Part shown: positions 28,081 to 41,800 of the stretch, piece by piece
How positions within the stretch are numbered: the first letter of the stretch is position 1
How the letters are laid out: each line of letters opens with the position of its first letter
Assembly: GCF_965638725.1 (NCBI RefSeq)
Contig: NC_134961.1
Span: 620,001 to 684,000, forward strand
From: Aptenodytes patagonicus
Lineage: Eukaryota; Chordata; Aves; Sphenisciformes; Spheniscidae
Reading direction: 5' to 3'
DNA: 64,000 nucleotides
The notes under the pieces: model-generated
The model's database searches: none
Told to the model about the DNA's origin: nothing
What the model saw: only the letters and a program-made list of their open reading frames with translations
Made by a program: the position numbers and the translations under genes

Positions 28081-31000
28081 TAGGTGGTAGTACGGGCCGG
28101 GGAGAGGGGGAGGCAGCCCTGGTCTCGGGCTGGTCTTTAACGCTCTCCGTAGCGGCCGCAAAATGCTGCAGGGTGCTGCTAAAATCTTACAAAGCTTCAG
28201 CTTTGCGCCCTCAGCAATGCAGGGAAGGGTTGGGACGGGAGGATCGGGATGTGCTGGAGGGCTGGAGCAGCGGGCGCGGGATGAAATTTAATCGCTTGGA
28301 AGGCAAGGTTGTGTACTTGGGAAAAGACTTTCCGATGTAAGACGAGCGCTCCGGCCCGACTGAGGTCGTGCCAGCTTGCGGAGAGGACGGCTGGGAGCTG
28401 CCAGCCGGGCACAGCTGTGAGAAGAGCAAATACGATCCGTTACCCAGACAGATCCCCGGGAGAGGAGGGAGCCAGGCCTAGGTACAAGTGTGTGGGTTTC
28501 CAGTCATCCCTGCTCGGGAGAGATGAGCTTGGGCTGGAACTGCCCTTTCAGTGATCGGGAACGATGAGCCCATTTTAGAGGAGCCGAAAGAAGCTCGGCT
28601 GTCTTGACAAGCAGGAAGAGAAATTATGATGATGGGGATGATATTGTCCATCAGCACACTGGCAGTGTGAACCCTGTGAAACAAGGAGAGCTCGTTCAGC
28701 TAATGGGTAGCACAGCACAACAAGAAATACCAATGAATAAATGGTAGCGGGAGGCTGGTGAGATCCTTTAGAGTGGTGAGATCTTGGTTCTGCCTCCCAA
28801 GGGGACTGGAGAGGCAAAAGGGTAGGAGCTGTTAAGGCAGCGTTCAGTTGCTTTATGAAAAGCACAGGGGGTTGTGATTGCTGCTAAACGGAGGGATGGG
28901 GCTTGGGATCCCGGGAAGAACTCCAGGGCCATGCGGGGGAGCGGGAACAGGCAGGCTGGGATGGACACCGCCGTGCCGGCATCCTCTGGATCGTCCGCAG
29001 GGGTCACGCTCAAGGTTAAACTTCTCCAAGTCGCTGCAAGCGTAGGTGTGTGCCCCTTGGCCCAAGGCGTCACTGGAGAAGTTGTTCAGAGATGGTCTCC
29101 CTGCACCAGTGAGAACTGGCGAGGGGACTGGCGGTGTCACGTTCCAGGCTGAGCCTAAAATACCAGGGGGTTGACTAGGTCAGGCACAATGATTTTAGGT
29201 AGAAATGTTCTAAATGATAATTATAGTGGTTTGGGGCTGTATGTAAAACGTGCTGAGAAACACTTTGTGAATATGCAAGATGCCCTCCTGTTTGTTCCCT
29301 TTCAACCAATGTGCTTGAAATGGGGCTTTCATGTCAGCAGGGGCCCTTCTGCTTTCCAGAGTGTGTGGCTGGAGTGGGCAGTAGGGGAAGCTGGAGTGAG
29401 TATTACGTAGCGTAATATATAACCATAGCACGCCATTCATTCATTCATAGGAACTAAACAAACTCGGGTCAGTGTGGAAAGCGCAGGCTGAAAACTTCCC
29501 TTTCCCAAAGGCTTTTCTGTCTGAATGTTGTAGCGATGTCCATGCAGCCCAGGAAATCCCCGGAAGCATTTAGTGATTTACCTGCTCTGTTCTCCTTAGG
29601 CATTACGCAAGGAAGGAATTCCAGCTTGGAGGCAGGGAGGCAACGACTTTAGGAACTGATATGAGGCTGTCTAGTGGTGTGGCTTGAGCGCAGATGGGGG
29701 ATGAGGCTGTAACAAGGGCAGGGTGATGGAGCAACGTCCCCAGATGTCCCCTGAGTGATGCCAAGTGGAGCAAACATGCTCAATCCTCCCCAGCTGCTGT
29801 TGTACGGGTGGTGGGGCTACGGTGGCTGTGTCTGCTCAGGGCTGCACTCAGGGAGATGCTGGGAGAGAGGATGTGCATGTTCGTATGCTGAGTACTAAAA
29901 GATCTTGCTACAGGTGTGACTGGGACAGTTAACAGAGAGGGAGCTTCTCTTTCAGAACCTGAGCCCTTCCTAAGAAGATGGAAGACCGTGCTGAGCTTCT
30001 TGTTGTGTTCCCTCAACAGGTCCTGCACCTGAAATTCAGTTCTGAAATTCAGTTCCTCGTGTTCCTGTTCTAACTGGAGCTCTGTCTCAGCTGCTGTTAT
30101 GAAAAGAGGGAGGGTGTCTCCGTCAGCGCCTTGTTTTGGTTTATAAGCGTGTTTTTGAAGCTCGCTTCCTAATCAGCCGTGCTTTCTGTGCGTGGGAAAT
30201 CACGCAGTGATGCAAAGCGCGGCAACTGCTTTCCTTCTGGATGAAGCACAACTGGCAGATGCACTCTGGGAGCGCAGCTAATGCACTCCTGTAGCTGAAG
30301 GGCATTCAGCCGGGGGCCAGACTAGAGCCTGTCCACAACACCCACACTGTATGTGTTTCAGGGGGGTTCGGGTCCTTGGCACAGTGTTGTCATCTGCAGA
30401 AGTGTTCCCATTGCCAGTGTTACTCACTAACGTAGCGAGAGAAGGGACGAAAGTAACTTTATTATGTAAAAGATTATCTTTTTTTCCCTTCAGATGTGAA
30501 TTTAGCAGATAAATACTTGTATTTAAAGGATGTGGTTGATGCCGAGATCTTCTGGTATGAGGATGAGTGGTTTTGGAAGGAGATACAGACTTCTAGTCTT
30601 GGATCTGCTCTGATCCAAGACCATTTTTTTGCTTATGGGTAAAGAGAAGTATGAAATTAGGTGTTCTACGTCTGTTTGTGGTACCATTGTAAAGCCCTAC
30701 ATTTCATTTCTTATAATTGCTTTAATCAGGAGAGAATATCCTAGATTGAAAGAAGCTAAGTTTTTTAAACTCTTTTTAATAGCGTTTTTTGTAGGGTCTG
30801 CAATGGGGCTGTGCATCACTTGTGCTGGTACTACCACGGCTCTGTACCCGTGCTGAATGTACCGTCAGTACTGTGGTAGTTTTTCTGTGTGCGGGCTCAC
30901 ATTTACCCAGCTTTGCACCAAGCCGGGGAAAAGATTGATGGCTGCCAGGTGAGACAAGGAGGAAATAGTATTTGTGTAATACGGCAATTAAAATAATAGC

Positions 31001-34000
31001 GAAGGCAGCAGGGCTGAATATACCTTTGAGCTTCTAGACAGGTATGCCAACTTCTCATCAAACTGCGATGAGGTGTTCTCCCAGACTGATCTGTGCAAAG
31101 CTGCTAAAAACAGGGAGGACAGGAGTGTTGGAAAACAACAAAGAGAGGCTGATATGCCTCATGGCTCTTAGCAGCAGCCAATCACGTTCTAAAAGGAAAG
31201 ATTTTAATTGTACAGTACTCTTCCCTTCTCCCTGATACAGTAAAAGTGATGGTTTGTAGTGGGAAGTTCAGTTGTTCTGCAAATTGTTGGAGGTTTTTGG
31301 TTGGTTTTGCTTCCAGGACCTGATTTTGCAACTGTTAGGCAGGCAAAGTACTCTAGCCTGAAACCTTTCAGAGCAAGGCACCTGAGCACCCAAGTTTGCA
31401 AACACAGATGTGTATGTACCTTTTTTTCCTTCAAAAAGCAGATGATGAGCAACTTCTGCCTTGGGATGTGATACTCGCCTTGCTGTTTTCCTGTTGCTTC
31501 TGATCAGCACTCGGTATCCGTCCCGCAACTGGAGAGAAGCAGTGTGATTTTCATAAGCAGTGTCAGATCTTTGCATGCTCTGCAAAGGACGTATCTCCTT
31601 CTCTGATCAAAGGGAACGCAATTAGAACAGGTGCCGTAGGAAACCACAATCCATTTTCTCAACAGTATAAAGTCTCTGAGGCAGGGGGAGCACAGTTTTT
31701 GCTTCTGGCATGAAACGCTCAGGGAAAGTCTTTGCTGTTACAGTTTTGCTTTGGGCTCATTCATTCAGAGCTGCCTCGTGGCTGCAGCCTAAAATTTGTT
31801 GTATTTGTGATGGTGAAAAAGGGCTGTTTGAGAACCCGGAGAGTACAGCGGGCCCGTGCTGGTCATAGATACGGGTAGAGGGTGGAGGTAGGAAGGAAAC
31901 TGCTTCATGCCACACATCTCCCGTGTGCGGCCCCACTTCAGTGCAGCTATCTTTAATCTGAACTCTCTTAGCAGGCCTGAATTTAGAGTAAGAAAATACA
32001 AGAAATAACCCCAAAAGACGGCAATGTAGTTAGCATCTTAGGAATTGTGAGGAACAGCTGCCGGCCGTGTGTGTTCGACTTTGTACCTCTTAGCATGATG
32101 AAACCTGAGATGATCAGAGAATGAAGAAATGAGCTGGGGCTTTCCATGCAAATTAAGTAATATATTTCTTTGTTACCTATTGTGATTAGTAAGGTAACTC
32201 TGCATTAGTAATAGTTATGTTTCCTTTACCTCCTTTATACGTAAGAAAATGGAATAATACCCAGTTCTTTTATAGATTAAGAGAATTTAAGGTAAAGCAT
32301 TTGTGCTGAGATGGTGGTCCCTCTGCCCTGAACCAGTGTGCAGGTAGACCTTCCCTATTGTGTATGTCCCCAAACCTTCTTTGATACCTGGTCTCTGCAC
32401 TTAGAAAGAAAATCTTCTCTACCTTGCCCTAAGAGGCTGGCTACCTATTAACAGTTTTGGAAGAGGTGTTCTTGGAAGGAGCGTTCTAGCTTTAAGTTTA
32501 CACACTTACTGTTTTGTCTTGCATTCCATCTTACGATCATAAGTTCCATCCATCACATCTTAGCGTGCTACACGCACATCCCATGCTCTAGCTCTATTTC
32601 ATCTTTATTTACTCGTTGCATTGCGTGGTTGCAGAGAAAAAGAATTTTACTTAAAATTTGAACCGTGGGAGGCTGTTTGCGTTGAGACACTTTCCTTGAG
32701 CTCTCGTTCTGGGAGTTAGTGTCAAGGCCGGGTCTACGTGCAAAGGCCTTGTGTTGTAGTTATCCCAGCAAGTCCCAGTGCTGGGCAGAGGTTGGGTCTG
32801 TGGGAGCTGCCTTCTCAGCAGGGTGCATTCCCCTGCCCTGCCTGGGATGGGCGGTGGGAGACCTGCGGACCTGTGCGGGCTGCAGGGAGAGGCTCTTTGA
32901 CCGCTGCAGAGGGGGGTAAGTTAGGGTCTCTGAGCTCCCCCCATGGTTTATACTGGCTCCCTGAAAAAAACCAAAAATACAGCCCACTCTCAGACTAAAA
33001 GGACTTTGCAGATGTATAAAGGAAAAGCGCGGAGGCTTGCTCTCTCTTGCTGTTGGGCTGCGTGTGTAGGCACAGTATGCCTCACTCCAGATCTCCGCCA
33101 GTATTGTTCTTGTGAGCGCTGACGTCCCAAAATGGTATCTACTGCATGTATCTTTACAAAGGAAGCCTTGACTTAACGTCATTCGACAACTGAATCTTTT
33201 ACCGAGACAAGACGTGGTGGCTGAGGCGCGGTTACATGTCAGTGCACGTTATCTGCCAGAGTCTGGGGACGGCAGGCACGGTCAGCCCGCTCCCGGCAGG
33301 GATGGACTCGGAGGGTCTTCCCGCTTCTTACCTTTGCATCTTTAATCTGACAGAACCTTACAGTGCAAGATAAAATGAATTGGAGGGTTTTTTTCCCCAA
33401 CATGTTTTGAAGCACAGTTATTTGATTGAAAAGATACAGCCCCCTCCCGAGTTTGTGAGGGGTAGCCGAGGAATTGTATTAAAAATAAGCCCTCATTGCT
33501 CAGAAATCCCTTGTGCTTCCTCCCAGAGCCCCACAGCTGGAGAGCAGGTATAATCTTTTAGATTATGGGTGAGTGAATAAGATTACTGTCCCAGAGAGAA
33601 TTACTGTAAAATTGATTTCATTTAGGTCAACGGAACAAAGATTGTCATGTGGGAAGACTTGAGCAAAACTTAACCGTGGCCTGGCCTTCCTGGGGGCTAG
33701 ACGGGCAGTGCTGAGGCTGGCTGCGAGAGGGGAGCACTTGTCTTCTGCTCGGCTGTTCGCAGAGAGTCGTAGGAAACCCGTCCAAGTTGCTCTTTACCTC
33801 GTGCCCTTCCAGTGCGGGTAAGGGAAACGGCTCCTCGCCCTCTGCGAATAGCGTCCCTGAAATGGACTGCACTTTCCCTTCCGGAAAGCATTTGTCCAGC
33901 CTGTAAGTCTTTGTGATACTGGGATGCGAATGCTGTAGAGGAACAAATAAAGGCAAAGATCAGGCCGTAAGCGGGGAGCAGTTTGTGTCCTGGCAGCCGT

Positions 34001-37000
34001 GCACGGCCGAGCGGGTGTTGCGTCGAGAGGCTGGTGCCAGGAAGCACCACCAACTTTGCCTGATTCAACCAGAGCTAAATTTGCCGCCCAGGAGCAGAGG
34101 GAGGGTCGACTGCTTTTTATGGCGGTACCATGTGTTTGCAGAGCTTTTAAAAATAAAGATTGGCTAATATGTTCCGGATTGACTTGCTCATATCTCCAAG
34201 ACCCAGAACAGCTGCTCTCCATGTTTTCTCTCCTTCCCTTCTGGGTTGTTTTGATGTGTTTGGGTTTTTGTTTTTTTTTCAAATGGCCATGACTCAGCCC
34301 TTCCCTGCTGCTCTCCGAGTTTCCTGGTTTCTGAATAGGCTATTCTTGGGACAGCGGTTCCTGACAGATAGGAACAAGGGGAGTGTTGTGTTGCTTTGTT
34401 TTTTTTTTCTCCTCTGGCCTGTCTTAATGCTCTGCTTCCCTCTAATTTTTTCCTTGTTCCCAAATTACTGAATCATCCTAAATCGTTGGATGCCATCTGG
34501 GGCATGTTCTTGCCCTTGAACCAAAGGAGCCCTCTCAGGTATGATCCAGGCTGTGATCCTCGCACAGCACCAGCTTTTCTTTCGCAGCAGGATGACGGTG
34601 ACACTCCTAAGAGCATGGAGGGTTATCCTGCTACAGCTATGTCTGTTGTAACGCTTTTAAACCCCTTGTTTTAGCCCCTCTAATTCCAAGGGACAGCGCT
34701 TGGAATGCTCCAGTGATCTACCTTGCAAGGGGGAGATCCAGGTGAGGACCACTTCTTCATGCCCTGTCCGTACGACGCAGGTGATACGGTGACTCTCATT
34801 GCAGAGCTGAGAGACAGCGCACTCCGGTTCAAATGGCTAAGCGTGACTTTGGATGCATGCTGCCTCTGTGCAGACTTTCACAAGTAAGGGGAAAATACAA
34901 ACTAGAATTTAAAAACAATGAAAAAAAGCTTTCTGATTGCTTAATTAGTTATTGGCCCCCCACGGATGGCAGAGGCTGGAAATCTGAAGGATGCTCCCGC
35001 TCTGAAATGCTTCGCGATGCAGTTACACAGCTTCTTAACACGGAGGGCTTTTGAATTTCTTATGAAGTTTGTTCCTCTGTGGTGTGGGCTGGGGAAAGTC
35101 ACCTTCCAGTGGCAGGTAGTACACCCTGGGCCAGGCGTGCTGGCCACCACTCTTGCTATGCAGATGGGCAGTTGGAAGTGAACGTGGTGTCTTAATACTA
35201 AACAATCTTTGCTGGGTTTTAGTTTTATTAAGAGCACAGCTCTTTCTGTCAAGACCCAGTTGTATGCGAGGGGGAAGTAGCCTGAGCTGTTGTATATTTT
35301 GCCTTGAAAACACAGTTGGCTTTTTAAAAAAAACAGAGGCACTCTATGTTTTCTCAAAGTCTGTGGTTACCAAGAGAAATTTCTCAGACAAAAGTACTAG
35401 AGGACTCAAAACACAAGGGTAGTGTTCTTCTTTAGCATCCCTCCACGTTTTTGGATATGCTGTATTGTTGTTAAGCCAACCAAGATAAAAGCTTTTCTGT
35501 GCGAGGAGGCTTTGAGAACATTCACTGCCAGATTAAATTAGCCTTTCTGAGAATAAATTAGTCGTCGTGATGTAGGCAGCCCTGCGCACTGCAGCCATAA
35601 AATCCACGCGTGCTAGTACCCACAGCAGGTAACTTAAACGATAGGTGTGATTGATAGCTGTGTTCGGGGTAGTGCTGTTAACTTGAGATTAGATTTCTGG
35701 CTGGTGGTGAATGAAAATCAGCCCGTTGAATTTTATTGATTATTTCTCCAAATAAGAAGCAGGCCACCCTTTTAAGAGAGGGAAAGGAACCCCTGGGGTT
35801 CAGCGCAGCTTCATTTTGGGAGGAAATCGTGGGCTAAAGCCAACACTGTACCCCTGCTGCAGTGACTCTCCAACCTGGGATGCTTTTGAGGTCCTCGGGG
35901 GTCCCAGTCACCCAACACGTGGCAGAAGGGGAGCGTTGGAGCCTTGCGTCGGAGGGGAGGACAAAGACTGGAACACGGAGTGGAGGAAGGCAGTCGCAAT
36001 GGGATTTCCATGCTGCTGCCGACTCCTTTGGGCTTGCATTTTTAACTGACCACTGGATAAATAGCTGCTGCTAGTGTGTGCGTGCTGCCCTTTTCTTAAA
36101 GGTGTGTTCAGTTTGTCTTCTAATTAACTCAGCGCCTTTATTCTGCTTTATGGTATATAAGGAAGTGCTCGCAGGAGGCGTGGGTATGTGCTGAAGGCTC
36201 AGCTTGCCTTTCCCACCTGCTCTGCTGAGACCATTCAGCTCCTCCAAAATCTTAACGTAGTCTTTGAGCAGGAGAGTGAAGCTGGGACTAGAGACCATTT
36301 CCATTGCCGTTAAATATCAGCTCTTCCCCTGGGCTTGTTGTAGGTCTTCCACAGAGACGTCATCTGGAGCATATTTGCCTTTTGGGAATGGAGGTTCCCC
36401 CAAAGTTTGTGGCTTCAAGCTACAGGTGGTGTTATTTTAGCCTTTCAGACTCCCTCTTGGGTGCCACGATTCAGGATGCATTAGCGCAGTGGGAGCTCAG
36501 TTTTGAGCTGGCTGCTGGGCTATTCTGATGAGAGAGAAAACAGTTCCCAGCTTGTTTAGTGTTGTAGCTGTGGGAGCTGCTCTGTCTTTATCAGGCTCAG
36601 GAGGGGATTTCAGTCCTGAATCCTCCAGAGCAGCTGAGCCATCTGCCTGCCCTGAGGGCATCTTGGTTTTATGTGCTTGAATTTTCACCAGTCTTATCCC
36701 CTGCTGTGAGAGCAGTGACCCAGCCTTAGGACTGTTCAAAACCCTCTGACCAGCGATGTTTTTAATTTAACAGTAAAGCAGTGAGGTGTTGCCTTGACAG
36801 AGAGGCAGAGAAAGGGTTTAGAAAAGCTTAGGACAGGGACTTGAGGAGGTGCGTTGCGGCGTATTGGGGATGCTGTGAATCCAGCTGCTGTGTCTAGATT
36901 TCCAGCGAGAGGTCTTCTGCTTGCTTTGTCCGCAGTTCTGGAGTCGGTGCGGCTCGTATCCAGGTGATGTCCCACGCGTGCCAAAACTAGGATGGTGCCT

Positions 37001-38687
37001 GGAGCTGTGGCCTGGAGAGGCATGAGGACATCATCTCTCTTCCTTCACCCTTGTTTTCAAAGGGAATACAGCTCTGCGTGCCCGATTGCAGATCTTGCTG
37101 AACTTGGCTAGCTGATTTGTATCTTGGTCAATGTTCTTGTCAGATCTGCTTACATTTCAGTGAGCCAGGCTAACGATGGGGCTTTGCATGTCTTCATTGT
37201 CTCCCCTGGCAGGACTGCTGTGCGTTGCCTCCGAGCAAGCAGTAGTGGCAAATTAGGTTCATGGAGAAGCAGCTTTTGGCATGATCTGAGGGACAGATAA
37301 GTAGCAGCTTGTTACATGGCTTTGTTCAGCAGATAGCAACAGAGTTTTAGGGAAGGGGTTACGAAGGAGTTGGCAGGAACTTGGTGCTGCAAACTGAAAC
37401 CAAAGTCACGAAATGCTTTGGAGTAAAAATGACTTCCCTGGACCGGGAAGTCAGTGCAGACTAGCCAAGTCTGGCTGGAACTGGAGGTAGAAATGGGACC
37501 GGCAGGAGCTGCACGTGACTCAGGGGTGCGTCCCAGTGCTCCCTCTGAGCCACCGTGGTGCTGCTGGAGATAACCCAGCACTGGGCACACTCGGTGGCTG
37601 TTGATTAGCCCAGGGGGTTTCCCCCTCTGTGAGCTGGGACATTGTCATCTGTCTTTGAGCAGCCCAGATGAGCTGGGCTTGGGAGCAGGGGAGTGCAGGG
37701 TACTCTCCTCCTGTCAAACTGCCACGGGACGAGCGAGCCCCACGCTAGCAGGGCCCTGGGCCACCCTGAGAGAGGTCCTGGTCTGGAAACGGGAAGGTCT
37801 GGTCATGCCGTGGGAGCAAGAAGGTGAGTGTGATAACGTGAGTGGCCTCAGCACGGAGGAGTTCCTCCAGGGTACATGTCTCTGGACGTGCATGGTTCCT
37901 CCTTGTTGGCAGTAGGACTCGGGAGGGGTCTCAGACCTTACACACACGCTCCTGCTTAACCCCAAACCACGCTTCTTTGCAAAGTGTGAGCCGTGGCCTT
38001 AAATAAAATTGAGTGACATAGAGCATTTCTCACTAGTCTTCAGAAAAAAAAAAGCAAGGTGACACTGTACCTGTTAAATCTAAATGTCAGCAGCTTCTCT
38101 GGTGCCAAGGCAGGGGTATCTGTGAGGACAGAAAATACTAATGTTGTTGGAGATTGGAGTCGGTCCTATAGCAAGCTGGTGCTATGCCTCGGATAAACAT
38201 CAGTACCGTGACATATGTTTTGTACATCACTTGGAAGGAAAATGGGTCTGGAATCACCACCAATGTATTCAAAATTATTTCATTGTGTGGCAAAATCTGC
38301 AAGGGAATTCTGAATAGGCTCTTGGGCTTTGATTAATTCTGAGACTGAAATGCAGCTACATCTCCACAAAAGCTCTGATCCTCTAATTTCCTCCTCCCTT
38401 GGAGCTTACTGTGTTATTTCATGGAAGTCACACATCTAATCAGTTTGATTCAGCAATGATGTAGCTGTATTACTTGACTTTCTCTCAAAAAATCCTATAG
38501 AATGAGGGAGTAATGAAAAAATGGGGTGCATAAAGGAATAAAATATTTTTAGTATAGTTTTAGGAAGGAAATCTATAAAATCCTGAGTTGTGCTGTGAGA
38601 CGTAGCGGGTAATCATCCTGTATTCATCTTCTCTGTGTGAGAGCTGGGAGGTGCCATTGAAATGGGCAGGCAGCAGGCTGTGACAGT

Positions 38688-38815
38688 AGGAGACACTTTT
38701 TCGTGTAGGCAACCAAAGAGCAGAACTTGCCACTGCCATCTGTGGCAGAGCTCACCGAGCTGGTGGGCTATAAAGGAATTAAGGTGGTCCATGGAGAAAC
38801 TCCAGGCTGCCTAAT
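38688..38815 (+). mobile_element. Possible old CR1-like LINE remnant
   Basis: The stretch from GAGACACTTTTTCGTGTAGG through CAGAACTTGCCACTGCCATC to GGTCCATGGAG follows the order of landmarks in the 3' part of ancient CR1/L3 elements: a 'ctttttcac' box, 'gaactcattgccac', then 'ggcaga...gggttataaaagg'. Divergence is high and no 3' end repeat is visible. The call is from pattern memory only. Confidence 0.35.
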
Positions 38816-41800
38816 CCCTAAAACCCTGAGTGTTGGGAGTGGGAGGGACTGACAGGGGGGTCATTCTGCCTTCGCTTGCTTCCTAACTCGTCCTAAGCGT
38901 CTGTTACGGGCTGCCACCAGAGGTGAGCTACGGAGCTGTGACTGTCTTTAGTGCAAGGAACTGCGGAGCTTCTGCCGGATCTCCTCTGGGGCTCCTGCTT
39001 GCTGTTAAGCTTGCAGTTGTTTAAACCAACAACTAGTCTTGTGGCACAGTTAGGTTTGGTCTTATGTTAAAATGCTGTAGTATTGGAATAGATCTTGGTT
39101 TTATTTGCTTTAGATTATTGCAGGTTACGTTGTTAACATTATTAACTAGATATCAAATGGGTGATGTAATACAGTATTTATATTCTTAGGGGAAAAATTG
39201 AGTAGGTGCATAGGACTCCAGGCAACAGCTGCTGATATGGCTGGGTGCTTTCCCATGGATGTTATCAAGCGTTAGTCTGGGCTGTTTGTGAACTTCAGTG
39301 AAAGTCTCACGGAAAAGCTCTCTGGTTTCCCAGAGAATTGGCTTGCGGCACCCGCCTTTTCTCATCTGAGTCTCTCTGGAGCAGATTGCTAAGGTGCAGA
39401 GGAACTCAGGTTTGTCCTTCATGTTTCTTTTAAATTGCATCTTTGCATCCATGAGAACACCTAGCGTATTGTAGTCTTCTCTCGTGAGGCCAGGTCACCA
39501 GCTGGTAACGTCTGAACAGAAAGCACCTCCCCAGTGTGGGGGGGTGCGTTTTCCAGGGCCTGTAGCAGCCTGCCAGGCAGCCTGGCTGCAGCGTGCTCTG
39601 TGCTTGCTCCGTGTTCAGAAAACTGTTTTTTAGGGGCTGCGTTCAGCTGCCCTGGTGGTCCAGAGTGCTCTGTGCACGCCTGAGCCTTCCCCAGTGCCCC
39701 TGAATGTGTAAGGGCTGGGGTCCAGTTTTGACGTGTGGGGTAGTGGCCTCTCCTCGCTGGTAGCTCACAGGCTCCGTTGCAGCCCCTCTTGGCTCTTGTC
39801 AGATGTCACTGCTGGCACGGTGAGCTCTGCAGACGCGTGATGCTTCCCGCAGCTGTGTGCTGCGGCTTGGGAGTCCGCGGCAGAGAGCAAAGAGCTACCC
39901 CAGTTTGTTCTTTTCATTTCGGCTGGTTTTTCTTTAAATGTTCAGGTTAACCAGGTCCTGGCAATGCTGTTTGTGCAGCCCTGGTGTGGAGAGCCAACAA
40001 GCACTTGGGCAGCCCATCTGGAGGCAAATAGCAGTGGAGAGAATCCCAGAGGCAGCAGCAGGTCCTGACAGCAGGTCCTGACAAGCGCTCCTCCCGCACG
40101 TAACCCTTTGTGGGTGTTGTGGATAAAGCATCCTTGTGTTAAGCAGGGGGATTTTGTGTCCGGTTTTCCTGATATCCATACAGAGGAGCTGTGCGAAGCA
40201 GTAATTGGAATCCCTGGCTGAGGACAGCTGAGCCTGGGCTGTGTCGTGGAGTTTATCCGATTGTGCTTTGGATTTAGCGCCCTGAGAAATCTTCCTTTGG
40301 ACGCAGCACCTGGCTTCCAGCGAGGATCCTGCTCTTAGTTGATTTGCCTGCTGGGTTACGGTGGCACACAGAAGGTCAAACGACATGTCGGAGGTCCCAA
40401 GGTAAACGACTGCAGCGGGGGGATGCTCCTCCGGAGATTCGTATGCTGTAGAGCAGAGCGGGGAGCTTTGGCCGTCTGACGTAGCTGGATTGAACGGTGA
40501 ATAACCTTCTGCTCCGGCAGCCCTTTGTTTTAAAGGACTGCTGTCCTGCTTTGCCAGCAGAGCTCTCCATCCCTGCACCAAAGGAAGAGCCTGATCCTCC
40601 TGGAAGCAGCAGTTTTCTGCAGCTGAAATCTGACTGCAAAAGTGTGGGAGAAATCTGCTGTTCTGCGAGCAGCCTGGCTGTTTCTGCACGGTGGGTTTGC
40701 GCTCCCTGGCAGCGGTGCTGGAGGCGCAGGGCTTGCGCTTGGGGAAATGCAGCTGAGTCGCGCAGAAAAAGAACAGACCTTTCCATTAGTCCTTAACTTG
40801 GGTTTCCATCTGCGCCTTGCGCGAGTGTGTTGTAGGCATGCGCCCTCTTGCTGTCTTGCCCAGGACCAGGATGATGAGTTGAGGAGATGCTGCTAGGGTT
40901 AACAGCGGGGTAAAGGAGGGGGTACATGCCGCCTGGTCAAGGGTTGCCAGGGCATCCTCTTTCTAAAGGAGGCTGCAGCACTGTCTGCTGTTTATTCCTT
41001 CCCTCCCGGCTCTGGGGAGATGGTGTGCAGGCTGGAGGCAGCAAACGCGCATGGGAAGAGGCAAGGCTGAGGGGGAAGTTTGACTCGCTCACAGGGAAAA
41101 CATCTCTTTTTTTGTTCCGCATAAAAACCAGGCAGCAGTAACCACTGATACTGCTTTTCCAGCAGGGATTTTTGCTGTCTTTCCTTTCAAGGTAAGAGCT
41201 GTCTGCTGTGGATTGCGTGTGGTGCTTTCAGGAGCAGTGGGAGTTGAGCCACATCCCTGCAAGCTGTGTGCGAGTGTGCGAGCGGGCATGCGCGTGGAGG
41301 GGGCAGCATCCCTGACTGGCTCTGTGGCACGGGTGTAACGCAGAGAACACGCTGCAGAGCAGGTCCAGGCTGGGCTTTGGAGATGCTGCTCAGAAATGCC
41401 GTTGTGGAGGAGGGCAATTGCGATTGCCACGGTCAGGGTACAGCTCTGTCCACGTCTCATCCGACCCTGCTCGGCTCAGTCTCTTCTTGCTACCCGCAAA
41501 GCCCTTTTGAAGGGTAACAGGCTTTCGGCCAAATGACATTTTGCCAGCATCTGATCTGCCTTTTGTGCTCATACCTAGCGTATTTGTCTGCTTTCCTCGT
41601 CTCAGTATTTCCCTGTTTCTGGAGCAGGTAGAAGCCTGTGGCACACAGGTAGCTTTCCTGGTGCCAGGAAAGCTGGGATGGTGTTGGCCACAACACTGTT
41701 CCTTTTTTAAAAGGAAAGAGGCTGGCCTCTGTGAGGGAGCCCAGCTTCTTCGGAGCTCTCGACTTTGCTTTTAAAGATGTATTTACAAAAGCCTGGAACC

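Noticed and set aside
30629-30856. 75-aa hydrophobic open frame (alternative start codon)
   Set aside because: AT-rich intronic DNA tends to give hydrophobic peptides. It begins with a non-ATG codon, and no family was recognised.
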